From an uncultured Alcanivorax sp. (GTDB lineage: Bacteria; Pseudomonadota; Gammaproteobacteria; Pseudomonadales; Alcanivoracaceae): DNA of 64,000 bases. A program made the translations under genes and the position numbers. The stretch covers positions 310,001-374,000 of the forward strand of contig NZ_CAMYIV010000012.1 of NCBI RefSeq assembly GCF_947258575.1, in the 5' to 3' direction. The notes beneath the pieces are model-generated. The model ran no database searches and was not told the DNA's origin. It worked only from the letters and a program-made list of their open reading frames with translations. Below, piece by piece: positions 1-8,014 of this stretch. Each line of letters starts with the position of its first letter. Positions within the stretch are counted from its first letter, which is position 1.

Positions 1-290
1 GGGACTTCCATGCCGGCGCGGCCAGCAAGCTGTTTCACCGCTTCCGGGAAGCTCTGGTGCTCGTATTCCATCAGGAAACCCACCGCATTGCCGGAAGCGC
101 CGCAGCCAAAGCAGTAATAGAACTGCTTGTCCGGGGCGACCGTGAACGACGGGGTCTTTTCCTGATGGAAGGGGCAGCAGGCGCTGTAGTTGCGGCCGGT
201 TTTTTTCAGGGGCACGCGGGAATCGATCAGCTCCACCAGGTCGGTGCGGGCTAACAGGTCCTGTACGAAATTTTCCGGGATGCGTGCCAT
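1..290 (-). CDS. dnaG: DNA primase, N-terminal part (cut by window edge)
   Basis: Only the first 96 or so residues are in the window; the gene runs off the left edge. The translation starts MARIPENFVQDLLARTDLVE and holds the CHC2 zinc-binding domain, with CPFH near residues 39-42 and CFGC near 60-63, as in bacterial primases that make RNA primers for Okazaki fragments. The ATG at 288-290 gives the standard DnaG start. It lies downstream of rpsU and yqeY on the same strand, the classic rpsU-dnaG-rpoD macromolecular synthesis order. Family assignment is firm; the rest of the protein cannot be judged. Confidence 0.96.
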   Translation of the reverse strand, partial: MARIPENFVQDLLARTDLVELIDSRVPLKKTGRNYSACCPFHQEKTPSFTVAPDKQFYYCFGCGASGNAVGFLMEYEHQSFPEAVKQLAGRAGMEV

Positions 291-427
291 GGGTCAGATT
301 CTGCCAGATGGGAGGCTATTCAAACAGAAAGCGGTAACTGGCGGTAGTTCCGTTCGCCGTACGAAGTCAGTTTGGATTGAGAGGAAAAGAGTCGAATAAA
401 ACCGGTCAGGCTGGGTGACCGTGGGGA

Positions 428-874
428 TCAGTTCAGCTTGGCGCGAACCTTGCCACTGGCGGCGCCCATGTCGGCACGGCCCTGCAGTTGCGGCTTGAGG
501 ATGCCCATTACCTTGCCCATATCCTGCATGCCTGAGGCACCGGTCTGGGAGATGGCATCATCAATCAGAGCGTCGACTTCTGCGTCGCTCAGTTGGGTGG
601 GGAGAAATTCCTGGAGTACTACGATTTCCGCTTCTTCGATTTCCGCCAGTTCCGGGCGGTTCGCATCGCGGTATTGAGTCGCAGAGTCCTTGCGCTGCTT
701 GATCAGCTTGTCGAGCAACGCCAGTACACGGGCGTCATCGGGCTCGATGCGCTCGTCCACTTCGATTTGCTTGATCGCTGACAGCGCCATACGAAAAACG
801 CCAAGACGTGCCTTTTCTTTGGCACGCATGGCGTCTTTCATGGCTGCAGTGAGCTGCTCTTTGAGCGCACTCAT
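428..874 (-). CDS. yqeY: YqeY/GatB-tail domain protein
   Basis: This 148-residue protein belongs to the GatB/YqeY family, which resembles the C-terminal tRNA-binding helical domain of the GatB amidotransferase subunit. The start (MSALKEQLTAAMKDAMRAKE), the RLGVFRMALSAIKQIEVDER segment and the QDMGKVMGILKP segment near the C-terminus are typical, and the length is that of stand-alone members. It sits 13 bases after rpsU and before dnaG, a common proteobacterial arrangement. Exact function is not established for the family; a link to tRNA or translation is inferred from the domain. Confidence 0.93.
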   Translation of the reverse strand: MSALKEQLTAAMKDAMRAKEKARLGVFRMALSAIKQIEVDERIEPDDARVLALLDKLIKQRKDSATQYRDANRPELAEIEEAEIVVLQEFLPTQLSDAEVDALIDDAISQTGASGMQDMGKVMGILKPQLQGRADMGAASGKVRAKLN

Positions 875-887
875 TCAGACGTCTACC

Positions 888-1103
888 TTAGTAGAGACGT
901 TTGCGTGCAAGCTGCTCACGCTGCAGTTTCTTAAGGTGACGCTTGACGGCTGCGGCACGTTTGCGCTTACGCTCTTGAGTGGGCTTCTCATATTGCTCGC
1001 GACGACGCACTTCAGAGAGAACACCCGCTTTTTCACAGCCACGCTTGAAACGGCGCAGGGCCACATCAAACGGTTCGCCTTCTTTCACCTTCACCTGAGG
1101 CAT
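888..1103 (-). CDS. rpsU: 30S ribosomal protein S21
   Basis: The 71-residue, highly basic protein ([20 protein letters not shown] start, RKRLY end) matches bacterial S21, a small-subunit protein near the mRNA platform that helps select initiation sites. Length and arginine/lysine-rich C-terminal half are normal. It is the first gene of the leftward rpsU-yqeY-dnaG group, divergent from tsaD across a gap of about 160 bases. The sequence just upstream of the start on the minus strand contains AGGAAGGTGATTC, a usable ribosome-binding site. Confidence 0.98.
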   Translation of the reverse strand: MPQVKVKEGEPFDVALRRFKRGCEKAGVLSEVRRREQYEKPTQERKRKRAAAVKRHLKKLQREQLARKRLY

Positions 1104-1206
1104 GAAGAATCACCTTCCTAAAAGTCTTTGGGTTATATGGATTCGCCGCGGGCTCAGGTGGTCCCGGGTGCGGCGAGGGCGGGGATTCTACCTGAGTTAG
1201 GAATAA

Positions 1207-1235
1207 ATGCAAATCCGGTCGTCCGGCGCTATCAT
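1207..1235 (+). promoter_or_regulatory. Candidate tsaD promoter
   Basis: TATCAT at 1230-1235 has ATGCAA 17 bases upstream at 1207-1212. The spacing is right and the -10 is good, but the -35 is weak (three of six). It lies about 30 bases before the tsaD start in the divergent rpsU/tsaD gap. Inferred from sequence only. Confidence 0.4.
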
Positions 1236-1263
1236 GGCGCCCGTATTTCAAGGGGTGAGCATC

Positions 1264-2322
1264 ATGCGTGTATTGGGTATTGAATCAAGCTGTGACGAGA
1301 CCGGGGTTGCCATTTATGACACCGATGCCGGTCTGCTGGGGCAGGCCCTGTACAGTCAGGTGGAGATGCATGCCCGCTTTGGCGGCGTGGTGCCGGAACT
1401 GGCCAGCCGCGATCATGTGCAGCGGGTGCTGCCCCTTGTGAAACAGGTGATGGCGGAGGCTGATACCACTGCGGAGCAGCTGGATGGCATTGCCTATACC
1501 GCGGGCCCGGGTTTGGCCGGGGCGCTGCTGGTGGGAGCTGGCGTGGCCCGGGCGCTGGCCTTTGGTTGGGGGATCCCTGCCGTGGAAGTGCACCATATGG
1601 AAGGCCACCTGCTGGCACCGCTGCTGGAGCCGAATGCGCCGGCCTTTCCCTTTGTGGCCCTGCTGGTCAGTGGCGGCCATACCCTGTTGCTGGAAGCCCG
1701 CTCCCTGGGCGATTACGCCATTCTCGGTGAATCCGTGGATGACGCCGCTGGTGAGGCCTTTGACAAAGCCGCCAAGATGATGGGGCTGGGCTATCCTGGC
1801 GGCCCGCGTATTGCCGCCCTGGCGGAGCAAGGGACACCGGGGCGGTTCCGCTTCCCCCGGCCAATGACGGACCGCCCTGGTCTGAACATGAGCTTTTCCG
1901 GTCTGAAGACCTTTACGCTCAACACCATCAACGATCTGGGCGGCAAGGACGCCCTCAGCGAGCAGGACCAGGCAGATATCGCCCTGGCGTTCCAAGAAGC
2001 GTCGGTGGATACGCTGGTCATCAAGTGTCGTCGGGCGGTGGAGCAGACCGGGGACAAGCGGTTGGTGATGGCCGGTGGTGTCAGTGCCAACCGTGCCTTG
2101 CGGGCCAAGCTGGCCGAGCAAATGAACAAGCGTGGCGTCGAGGTGTTCTACCCCGCGCCCCAGTATTGCACCGACAACGGCGCCATGATCGCCTTTGCTG
2201 GCGCTCTGCGCCTGCAGGCCGGGGAACGCGCGGAGTTGCCCATCAAGGTTCGCCCGCGCTGGCCGCTGACGGAGCTGGAGAAGCTGCAAGCTTCAAGCTG
2301 CAAGCTGCAAGGCGCGGACTAA
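1264..2322 (+). CDS. tsaD: tRNA N6-adenosine threonylcarbamoyltransferase TsaD
   Basis: TsaD transfers the threonylcarbamoyl group to A37 of ANN-decoding tRNAs together with TsaB and TsaE. The sequence has the conserved start ([19 protein letters not shown]), the metal-binding HHMEGH motif and the CTDNGAMIA segment. The start is set at 1264, not an in-frame ATG at 1207, because the family begins with this [10 protein letters not shown] segment and AGGGGTGAG lies just before it. The product is 352 residues. The last dozen codons (ending [11 protein letters not shown]) are encoded by a heptad repeat array at 2281-2317, so the C-terminal tail is a repeat-derived extension. Confidence 0.97.
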   Translation: MRVLGIESSCDETGVAIYDTDAGLLGQALYSQVEMHARFGGVVPELASRDHVQRVLPLVKQVMAEADTTAEQLDGIAYTAGPGLAGALLVGAGVARALAFGWGIPAVEVHHMEGHLLAPLLEPNAPAFPFVALLVSGGHTLLLEARSLGDYAILGESVDDAAGEAFDKAAKMMGLGYPGGPRIAALAEQGTPGRFRFPRPMTDRPGLNMSFSGLKTFTLNTINDLGGKDALSEQDQADIALAFQEASVDTLVIKCRRAVEQTGDKRLVMAGGVSANRALRAKLAEQMNKRGVEVFYPAPQYCTDNGAMIAFAGALRLQAGERAELPIKVRPRWPLTELEKLQASSCKLQGAD

Positions 2323-2438
2323 GTCGGGTTGGCTCTCAAAAGCTCTGCCCGCGCTCCTGGGGTGGTGCGCGGGTAGCGTGTCTCAGAAATTACCAGGGCC
2401 TGTCGCGTTGTAGCTTGTAGCTTGAGGCTTGCAGCTCA
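2281..2438. repeat. Heptad inverted-repeat element A
   Basis: Left arm 2281-2317 is a run of 7-base units such as AAGCTGC and AAGCTTC ending in GGCGCGG. The right arm 2404-2438 is the inverted form (units TAGCTTG) starting with CGCG. Between them is a hairpin, CCCGCGC at 2348-2354 with GCGCGGG at 2367-2373. The left arm codes the TsaD tail and the right arm ends on the plsY stop codon. The whole sits between convergent genes and may act as a bidirectional terminator. Confidence 0.85.
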
Positions 2439-3050
2439 GTCCTTCTTCCGGAACCCCAGTTCTTCCCCGCGCAGCAGTTTTTGCAGGTTGCTGCGATGGC
2501 GCAGGATCATGACCAGTGACAGTGCCACCATGGGCCAGAAGGCCTGGGGCAGCCAGGCGAAGATGCAGGCCGGGGCGACCACGAAGGCGCTCAACGAGGC
2601 CAGGGAAGAAATGCGGGTGAGGGCGAAGACCAGCAGCCAGACGACACCCGCCACCAGGCCGCTGGGCCAGTGCAGGGCAAACAACAGACCGAAGGCCGTG
2701 GCTACACCCTTGCCGCCCTGGAAGTGGAAAAACACCGGAAACAGATGGCCGAGAAAGGCAAAGGTGCCCACCAGTGCGGCCACGAACGGGCCCATGCCCA
2801 GGTAGTGGGCTATCACTACCGGGATCACCCCTTTGAGTACGTCGCCCAGCAGCGTCAGCGCCGCAGCGGGCTTGCCGCCGATACGCAGCACATTGGTGGC
2901 GCCCGGGTTGTTGGAGCCCTCGGTGCGCGGGTCCGGATAGCCGAACAACCGGCACACCAGAATCGCACTGGAAATGGAGCCCATCAGATAGCCGGCCACG
3001 CACAATGGCAGCAGCCAATACCACACATCCTGTAATGTCCCTGCTTGCAC
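2436..3050 (-). CDS. plsY: Acyl-phosphate:glycerol-3-phosphate acyltransferase PlsY
   Basis: PlsY is the inner-membrane enzyme that makes lysophosphatidic acid from acyl-phosphate and glycerol-3-phosphate, the first step of phospholipid synthesis with PlsX. The 204-residue protein is hydrophobic with about five membrane segments and carries the cytosolic motifs GSNNPGATNVLR, a GD motif in LLGDVLKG, and HFQGGKGVATAFG. It is divergent from folB and convergent with tsaD; its TGA stop abuts the right arm of a heptad repeat. Confidence 0.96.
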   Translation of the reverse strand: MQAGTLQDVWYWLLPLCVAGYLMGSISSAILVCRLFGYPDPRTEGSNNPGATNVLRIGGKPAAALTLLGDVLKGVIPVVIAHYLGMGPFVAALVGTFAFLGHLFPVFFHFQGGKGVATAFGLLFALHWPSGLVAGVVWLLVFALTRISSLASLSAFVVAPACIFAWLPQAFWPMVALSLVMILRHRSNLQKLLRGEELGFRKKD

Positions 3051-3054
3051 CGGC

Positions 3055-3060
3055 TATAAT
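3055..3060 (+). promoter_or_regulatory. Candidate -10 box for folB-folK
   Basis: A perfect TATAAT lies in the plsY/folB divergent gap, with TTGCAC directly upstream but too close for a standard -35, so it may be an extended or activator-dependent promoter. It would give a leader of about 160 bases before folB. Confidence 0.45.
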
Positions 3061-3099
3061 CTCCCTTCACATCGCCGGGGTGGCGAATTCTGCATGCTT

Positions 3100-3136
3100 G
3101 GCAGGCGTTAATTGTACACATGGCGACACGCCTGCC
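3100..3136 (+). promoter_or_regulatory. Hairpin in folB leader
   Basis: GGCAGGCGT at 3100-3108 pairs perfectly with ACGCCTGCC at 3128-3136 around a 19-base loop, within the presumed untranslated leader of folB. No run of T follows, so it is not an intrinsic terminator. It does not match a riboswitch class I recognise. Confidence 0.4.
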
Positions 3137-3226
3137 TGCGTTGCAAGCGTAACATCTGATTACCCAAAAGGGATCTATGAAGATGTTAAGTCGCTTCCCC
3201 GTGAAATCTGCGCCAAGAGGGCGAGT

Positions 3227-3589
3227 ATGGACATTGTTTATATCAATGATTTGAAAGTGGATACCGTGATCGGGATTTTCGACTGGGAGCGGCGTATTCG
3301 TCAGACTGTCAGCCTGGATCTGGAAATGGCGGCGGATATCCGCAAGGGTGCGGCGTCGGATCACATCGACGATGCGCTGGACTACAAGGCCATCGGCAAG
3401 CGTGTGATTGCGTTTATCGAGGGCAGTGAATTTCAGCTGGTGGAAACCCTGGCGGAAAACGTGGCTCAGCTGGTGATTGGTGAATTCAATGTTCCCTGGC
3501 TGAAACTGCGCCTCAGCAAGCCCGGCGCCCTGCGTGGGTCGCGGGATGTGGGCGTGATCATCGAAAGGGGTCAAAAACCCAATGGGTAA
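3227..3589 (+). CDS. folB: Dihydroneopterin aldolase
   Basis: FolB cleaves 7,8-dihydroneopterin to 6-hydroxymethyl-dihydropterin in folate synthesis. The 120-residue product starts MDIVYINDLKVDTVIGIFDW and keeps the family segments DYKAIGKRV and LVETLAENVA. The start at 3227 is chosen over an in-frame one at 3005 because the extra 74 codons have no family resemblance and would overlap plsY. It overlaps folK by 8 bases, so the two folate genes are translationally coupled. Confidence 0.95.
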   Translation: MDIVYINDLKVDTVIGIFDWERRIRQTVSLDLEMAADIRKGAASDHIDDALDYKAIGKRVIAFIEGSEFQLVETLAENVAQLVIGEFNVPWLKLRLSKPGALRGSRDVGVIIERGQKPNG

Positions 3590-4088
3590 TACGGATCAAT
3601 CTGCCCGGGTGTACCTTAGCCTGGGCTCCAATATCGACCGGGAGCACAATATCCGTTCCGGTCTGCAGGCACTGGCTGCCGCCTTCGGTGAGTTGGCGGT
3701 CAGTCCGGTGTACGAAAGTGAAGCGGTGGGTTTTTCCGGCGATGCCTTCTACAACCTGGTGGTGGGAATCGACACTGCCTTGTCCGTGGGTGAGTTGGCC
3801 GCAGTCTTGCGCGATATGGAAAAAGACCATGGTCGGGTGCGTGGGGAAAAGAAATTTTCCAGCCGGACCCTGGATATCGACATTCTCACTTACAACGATC
3901 TCACCGGCGATATCGACGGGGTACAACTGCCCCGTGACGAAATCCTCAAGCACGCCTTTGTTCTCAAGCCTCTGGTGGATCTGGCTCCTGATGCAATTCA
4001 CCCGGAAATCGGCAAGCCTTACCGGCAGTTGCTGGAAGAGTCGGATTTTGCCGGACAGGCATTGTGGGTGGTGGCGCTGGAAGCGTAG
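3582..4088 (+). CDS. folK: 6-hydroxymethyl-7,8-dihydropterin pyrophosphokinase
   Basis: FolK transfers pyrophosphate from ATP to hydroxymethyl-dihydropterin, the step after FolB. The 168-residue protein has the SLGSNI start, the VYESEAVG segment and the signature SSRTLDIDIL with its two metal-binding aspartates. It begins inside the end of folB and ends before a palindromic element. Length and motifs are normal. Confidence 0.96.
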   Translation: MGNTDQSARVYLSLGSNIDREHNIRSGLQALAAAFGELAVSPVYESEAVGFSGDAFYNLVVGIDTALSVGELAAVLRDMEKDHGRVRGEKKFSSRTLDIDILTYNDLTGDIDGVQLPRDEILKHAFVLKPLVDLAPDAIHPEIGKPYRQLLEESDFAGQALWVVALEA

Positions 4089-4118
4089 CTACGGGCTACG
4101 CTCGATTTCTACGAAGCC

Positions 4119-4269
4119 GCTGTAGGAGTACCTCTTGAGGTGCGAACCTTGCGGAGCAAGGAAATCGCCCGGAGGGCGATCAGGTGTGCCAGGCGTCGAA
4201 AGAGTGATCAGGTGGCGCTAGCTTCCTCGCTCAAGCTCGGATTCGTCCCTCAAGAGGAACTCCTACAGC
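4119..4269. repeat. TAGGAGC-type palindromic element
   Basis: Left arm 4119-4146 (beginning GCTGTAGGAG) and right arm 4242-4269 (ending CTCCTACAGC) match at 25 of 28 positions when inverted. The spacer of about 95 bases has no gene. It lies between convergent folK and the DUF4124 metalloprotease gene. Confidence 0.8.
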
Positions 4270-4281
4270 TTGCCGCTGTAT

Positions 4282-5226
4282 TCAATACCAATGCGGTGCC
4301 ATGTCACTCTGCGCCCAGCGGAAAAAATCATACTCCAGCCGTGTCAGCCCACCCGGATAGATCTGGTCTATCCTTCTCAACGTGGGGCGGCGGTCGGTTT
4401 TTTCCAGTTCCTGAAGCAGTTGGCGCAATGTGCTGCGGCCCACGGGTTTGGACATCAGAAACGCCGTCGTCGCCCAGGCAACGGTGTAGGGAATGGCATC
4501 GAGTTCGTGGGCCATGCGCCGCCACTGGGTATCACCCAGGGACAGATACTGTCGCAGGGTGATCAGCCGCCCTTCATCCATCCATTGGCGGATGCGTGCC
4601 TGGGCGTCAGGCAGGGCACTGACTTTCAGGCGGCCATCGGGTTGCACTTGCAGAGTCTGAAAATACTGGGCCAGGCCCTCATGCAGCCACACCGGTGAAG
4701 CCGGGGACAGTTGGTAAAGGAGTACGTGGCTGCTTTCGTGGAGAATCGTCTGGGCCACGTCCTGATCATCGCCCCAGCGCCAGACGGCCACTTCATTGCG
4801 GGAAGGGATAAACACGCCGGCGTAATTGGCGTTGCTGGAGCCGATGCGGTCGACCATCCATTGACGGAAATCCGCCTGCTGTTCGAACAGATACAGATTG
4901 ACCTGGGCGGTGCCATGCAGGTCGAGACCGAAATCGTTGCGGTAACGCCGGTAGATGTTGCGGATCGCCTGCAGGGTGGTGTCATGGATTCCGTCGGGCA
5001 GAGTGAAGTCCTGCCGCAGTACGGTAATTTCCAGTTCCTGCATGAGCGGGGACGTTCTTTGGGTGATTTTTTTACTGTCCACCTGCTCGGGCGGACGATC
5101 ACCAAAGTGCAGCTTGCCGTTGTCATCGCGCCACTGAAAAATGTCCCCATGGGCAGCCAGTGATGTCACCAGTGCGATCAGGCAGAGGCCGCTGCGGATC
5201 AGGGCGTACAGTGTTGTTGTATCCAT
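4282..5226 (-). CDS. DUF4124 protein with HExxH metalloprotease-like domain
   Basis: The 314-residue protein has a hydrophobic N-terminal segment (about residues 8-26) that looks like a signal peptide, then a DUF4124 module (FQWRDDNGKLHFGDRPP, about 30-46). The C-terminal part has HESSH at 163-167 and a glutamate at 183 (LHEGLAQYF), the zinc-ligand layout of gluzincin peptidases. A periplasmic or envelope protease is therefore inferred; substrate unknown. It overlaps the next DUF4124 gene by 28 bases, so the pair is probably co-transcribed. I do not recognise a named orthologue. Confidence 0.75.
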   Translation of the reverse strand: MDTTTLYALIRSGLCLIALVTSLAAHGDIFQWRDDNGKLHFGDRPPEQVDSKKITQRTSPLMQELEITVLRQDFTLPDGIHDTTLQAIRNIYRRYRNDFGLDLHGTAQVNLYLFEQQADFRQWMVDRIGSSNANYAGVFIPSRNEVAVWRWGDDQDVAQTILHESSHVLLYQLSPASPVWLHEGLAQYFQTLQVQPDGRLKVSALPDAQARIRQWMDEGRLITLRQYLSLGDTQWRRMAHELDAIPYTVAWATTAFLMSKPVGRSTLRQLLQELEKTDRRPTLRRIDQIYPGGLTRLEYDFFRWAQSDMAPHWY

Positions 5227-5624
5227 TGGCGAACGGCGTCCTGGTCGGCTTTTACCTTATCCATGGTGGGGTGGGTGACATTGCCGTCGTCATCCCGGTA
5301 GACGAAACGGCCCTGCAGTCGCTTCAATTTTGCCCTGGCGTTTCGGCATTTCTTGTCCTGAGCATCTTGTTGTTTTTGCTCTCTGGCTGCCTGTTCCTGC
5401 GCCCTGGCCTGTTCGCTTTCGCGTAGTCGCAGGGTGCGTTGATTGATTTCGCGGACCCGCTCGCCCTGGCCGATCTTGGGCGGCGCCTTGATATCCAGTT
5501 TCTCGTGCTGTTCCTGTGGCGGCTGATCGCCAAAGTGCCAGTTACCGTCGGCATCCTGCCAGCGGTACACCTCGGCACTGGCGAGCAGTGGCAGCAATGC
5601 CAGTAGTGTAATGAGTCCTTTCAT
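5199..5624 (-). CDS. DUF4124 domain protein, exported
   Basis: The start at 5624 gives MKGLITLLALLPLLASA, a clear signal peptide, followed at once by the DUF4124 module VYRWQDADGNWHFGDQPP. The remainder of the 141 residues is a charged, probably coiled segment rich in Arg, Glu and Gln, then RFVYRDDDGNVTHPT. An upstream in-frame start at 5744 was rejected because it would bury the signal peptide. It overlaps the next DUF4124 gene. Function unknown. Confidence 0.8.
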   Translation of the reverse strand: MKGLITLLALLPLLASAEVYRWQDADGNWHFGDQPPQEQHEKLDIKAPPKIGQGERVREINQRTLRLRESEQARAQEQAAREQKQQDAQDKKCRNARAKLKRLQGRFVYRDDDGNVTHPTMDKVKADQDAVRQWIQQHCTP

Positions 5625-5643
5625 TCTGTCCCCCCGAACACGT

Positions 5644-6381
5644 TTAACTTCCCTGTAATGTGAGAGAGCGCCCTCCGTCCACGGCCAAAATCTGGCCGGT
5701 AACAAACGGCGCCTGTGTGCCCAGCCACAAGACGGTCTGGGCAATATCCTGCGGTGTGCCGCAGCGTTTCAGTGCGGTGGCATCCTGAATCTCTTGCTGA
5801 TTCATCTGCCCGGCCTCCGGCCACAGGATGGGACCCGGTGATACGCCGTTGACGCGGATATCCGGCCCCAGTTCGCGGGCCAGGCTGCGGGTCATCATCG
5901 CCAGTCCGGCCTTGGCCATGCAATACAGGGTATGGTTTTGTAGCGGTTTTTCCGCGTAGACATCCACAATATTGATAATGCTGCCCTGCTGCTGCCGCAG
6001 GGCGTAGGCCAGTGTCTGGCTGAGAATAAAGGGAGCGCGCAGGTTGCTGTGAACCAGCCTGTCCCAGTCGGCATCATCGGCCTGATCGACGGGGGTCGGA
6101 TAGAAGCTGGAGGCATTGTTGACCAGCAGATCCATGCGGCCGAAGCAGGCCAGGGCATCCTGGGCCAGTTGCCGCACCTGGTCGGGTTGATCCAGATCCG
6201 CCTGAAGCGTGGCCGCGCTATCCGGGCGCGAGCGATTGAGGCTGTCCGCCAGAGCCAGAGCCTCTTGTGCGCTGTTGCGGTAATGAATAATCACCCGCAT
6301 GCCATTGGCATGCAGGGTGCGAACGATTTCTGCGCCGATGCGGCGAGCGCTACCGGTAATCAGGGCGACGGGGTCTGCCAT
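5644..6381 (-). CDS. Short-chain dehydrogenase, pteridine reductase type
   Basis: This 245-residue SDR has the nucleotide motif TGSARRIG rather than the common TGxxxGIG. Arginine at that place is typical of pteridine reductases and FolM, which bind NADPH. Other SDR marks are NNASSFYP, the YCMAKAG catalytic segment (Tyr-x-x-x-Lys) and the SPGPILWP loop. Its place beside folB and folK fits a dihydrofolate or dihydromonapterin reductase role, but substrate is inferred. It overlaps cca by 22 bases. Confidence 0.85.
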   Translation of the reverse strand: MADPVALITGSARRIGAEIVRTLHANGMRVIIHYRNSAQEALALADSLNRSRPDSAATLQADLDQPDQVRQLAQDALACFGRMDLLVNNASSFYPTPVDQADDADWDRLVHSNLRAPFILSQTLAYALRQQQGSIINIVDVYAEKPLQNHTLYCMAKAGLAMMTRSLARELGPDIRVNGVSPGPILWPEAGQMNQQEIQDATALKRCGTPQDIAQTVLWLGTQAPFVTGQILAVDGGRSLTLQGS

Positions 6382-7598
6382 GTTTTTTTAAACTCCGAGA
6401 TTGCATGAATGCGAGCTTTTTCAATGGCCTCGCCCAGTGCCGGCCCTTCGATGCCGCTCTGGCGCAGTGCGGCAACATCAATATTGCTGGCAGCCTGCGC
6501 CGTACCACGCAAGTAATCCACTTGAGGGTAGGGGCGATCTTCCAGGCCGGTACGACCGCGAGCATCGGCTTCGCAGGAGAGAAGAAAATCCTCCAGCCGT
6601 TCAGGTCGGCGTATTACGTCCAGCGTTTTCAGCAGCTTCCAGACCGTGGCGGGTTTCAGCTCCAGGGCCCGGTGGCAGTGGGTATGGTATTCCGCCACCA
6701 GGGCCGCCAGGGTGGCGGCGTCCTTGGGGACGCGCCAGCGCTTTGACACGGTTTTCGCCAGCCGGGCGCTACGAATTTCGTGGGCGATATGCCGGGGCCA
6801 TTCTTCCTCGGGCGTTTTGCCCTTACCCAGATCATGACAAAGCACAGCGTAACGGGCCGTCAACGGCAGGTTCAGTCGACTGGCCTGTTCCAGACACAGC
6901 CATTGATGCACCAGCGTATCCACCTCCGGATGGTGCTGCTCCGGTTGCGGAACCCCATCCAGAGCAGCCAGTTCCGGAAACAACACCCGCAGGGCGCCAC
7001 AGGCATGCAACACCTGAAAGAAGACCTGGGGATCGCGCTCCATCAGCGCCCGGCTGGTTTCCTTCCAGACCCGTTCCGGCACCAGATAATCCAGCTCGCC
7101 GCTGTCAGCCAGCTGCCGCATGAGTGCCAGGGTGTCATCGGCTACCCGAAAACCCAGCCAGTGGTAGCGGGCAGCAAACCGCGCCACCCGTAATACTCGC
7201 AAGGGGTCTTCTGCAAAGGCGGGGGAGACATGGCGAAGCAGGCGGGCCTTCAGGTCAATCCGGCCGTTGAAGGGATCAAACACCTGGCCGCCTTCCTCCT
7301 GGGCCATGGCGTTGATGGTCAGGTCACGGCGCACCAGATCGTCGTCCAGGCTGACATCGGGGGCGGCATGGAAGGTAAAGCCGCCATAACCGTGACCGGA
7401 TTTGCGTTCCGTGCGGGCCAGGGCGTATTCCTCCTGGGTTTTCGGGTGCAGAAAGACGGGAAAATCCTGTCCCACCGGGCGAAACCCTTTGGCCTGCATC
7501 TCGTCGGGTGTGGCACCGACGACGACCCAGTCTCTTTCTGTCACCGGCAGTCCCAGTAATGCATCCCGCACGGCACCACCCACCAGATAAATTTTCAT
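6360..7598 (-). CDS. cca: Multifunctional CCA tRNA nucleotidyltransferase
   Basis: The 412-residue enzyme adds or repairs the CCA end of tRNA. It opens [16 protein letters not shown] with the catalytic ERDWVVVG segment, followed by DLTINAMA and the [12 protein letters not shown] helix, as in class II enzymes. A C-terminal HD domain (CHDLGKG) marks the gamma-proteobacterial multifunctional form with phosphatase and phosphodiesterase activity. Length equals that of the E. coli enzyme. It is the first gene of a leftward group with the pteridine reductase. Confidence 0.97.
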   Translation of the reverse strand: MKIYLVGGAVRDALLGLPVTERDWVVVGATPDEMQAKGFRPVGQDFPVFLHPKTQEEYALARTERKSGHGYGGFTFHAAPDVSLDDDLVRRDLTINAMAQEEGGQVFDPFNGRIDLKARLLRHVSPAFAEDPLRVLRVARFAARYHWLGFRVADDTLALMRQLADSGELDYLVPERVWKETSRALMERDPQVFFQVLHACGALRVLFPELAALDGVPQPEQHHPEVDTLVHQWLCLEQASRLNLPLTARYAVLCHDLGKGKTPEEEWPRHIAHEIRSARLAKTVSKRWRVPKDAATLAALVAEYHTHCHRALELKPATVWKLLKTLDVIRRPERLEDFLLSCEADARGRTGLEDRPYPQVDYLRGTAQAASNIDVAALRQSGIEGPALGEAIEKARIHAISEFKKTWQTPSP

Positions 7599-7634
7599 CT
7601 TGTGCGCTCTCGTTATCTTGGACAGAATGGTCGC

Positions 7635-7724
7635 ATGCTTTCTATCGTACTGAAACTACACATGCTGGTCGCAGACCGCTGTGCACGCAAATGGCGTGCG
7701 CAGGGATTGCGGCTGTGTGACTGA
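7635..7724 (+). CDS. Possible 29-residue small protein
   Basis: ATG at 7635 opens a 29-codon frame ([20 protein letters not shown], then nine more residues, RAQGLRLCD) ending with TGA at 7722-7724, just before a strong terminator. The product would be an amphipathic basic helix with two cysteines. No good ribosome-binding site is seen, so the region may instead be a non-coding RNA. It lies between divergent cca and the EamA transporter, where nothing else would need this terminator. Confidence 0.35.
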   Translation: MLSIVLKLHMLVADRCARKWRAQGLRLCD

Positions 7725-7777
7725 TAGTTTCAGTTCTGCAAAAAGGCCGCAGTGTCCCTGACCTGCGGCCTTTTTTG
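7649..7777 (+). ncRNA. Candidate structured small RNA
   Basis: ACTGAAACTA at 7649-7658 pairs perfectly with TAGTTTCAGT at 7725-7734. Inside is a second stem, GCACGC 7683-7688 with GCGTGC 7694-7699. An intrinsic terminator follows. Nested stems plus a terminator in an otherwise empty divergent gap suggest an independent short transcript; no known RNA family was recognised. Confidence 0.4.
7740..7777 (+). terminator. Rho-independent terminator
   Basis: GGCCGCAG at 7745-7752 and CTGCGGCC at 7763-7770 form an 8-bp stem with a 10-base loop, followed by six T. A run of A before the stem would let it work on the other strand too, but cca reads away from it. Confidence 0.85.
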
Positions 7778-7807
7778 TGTTTTTGGAAAGGTGGCAGGTC
7801 GTTAATC

Positions 7808-7990
7808 AGTTGCAAGTTGAAAGTTCAAAGTTGAAAAGCGCGGGAAAGGCAGCTGCTAATCATTGACCTCCTCAGCCCCGCCGTAAAGGGAAAGAGTGTG
7901 GAGCATGGTTTTCTCGCTTTGCGGCGCGGCTGAGGAGGTTGTCGGTTGGCACCAGCACCTGCCGCGCCTTTCAACTTTGAACTTTCAACT
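7808..7990. repeat. Heptad inverted-repeat element B
   Basis: Left arm 7808-7843 has units such as AGTTGAA ending AAGCGCG. The right arm 7962-7990 is its inverse (units TTCAACT). An inner palindrome, CCTCCTCAGCC near 7867 with GGCTGAGGAGG near 7929, forms the core. It ends about a dozen bases before the ribosome-binding site of the EamA gene. Confidence 0.85.
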
Positions 7991-8014
7991 TGCTCCTCAA
8001 CCAAGGAGAACGAC

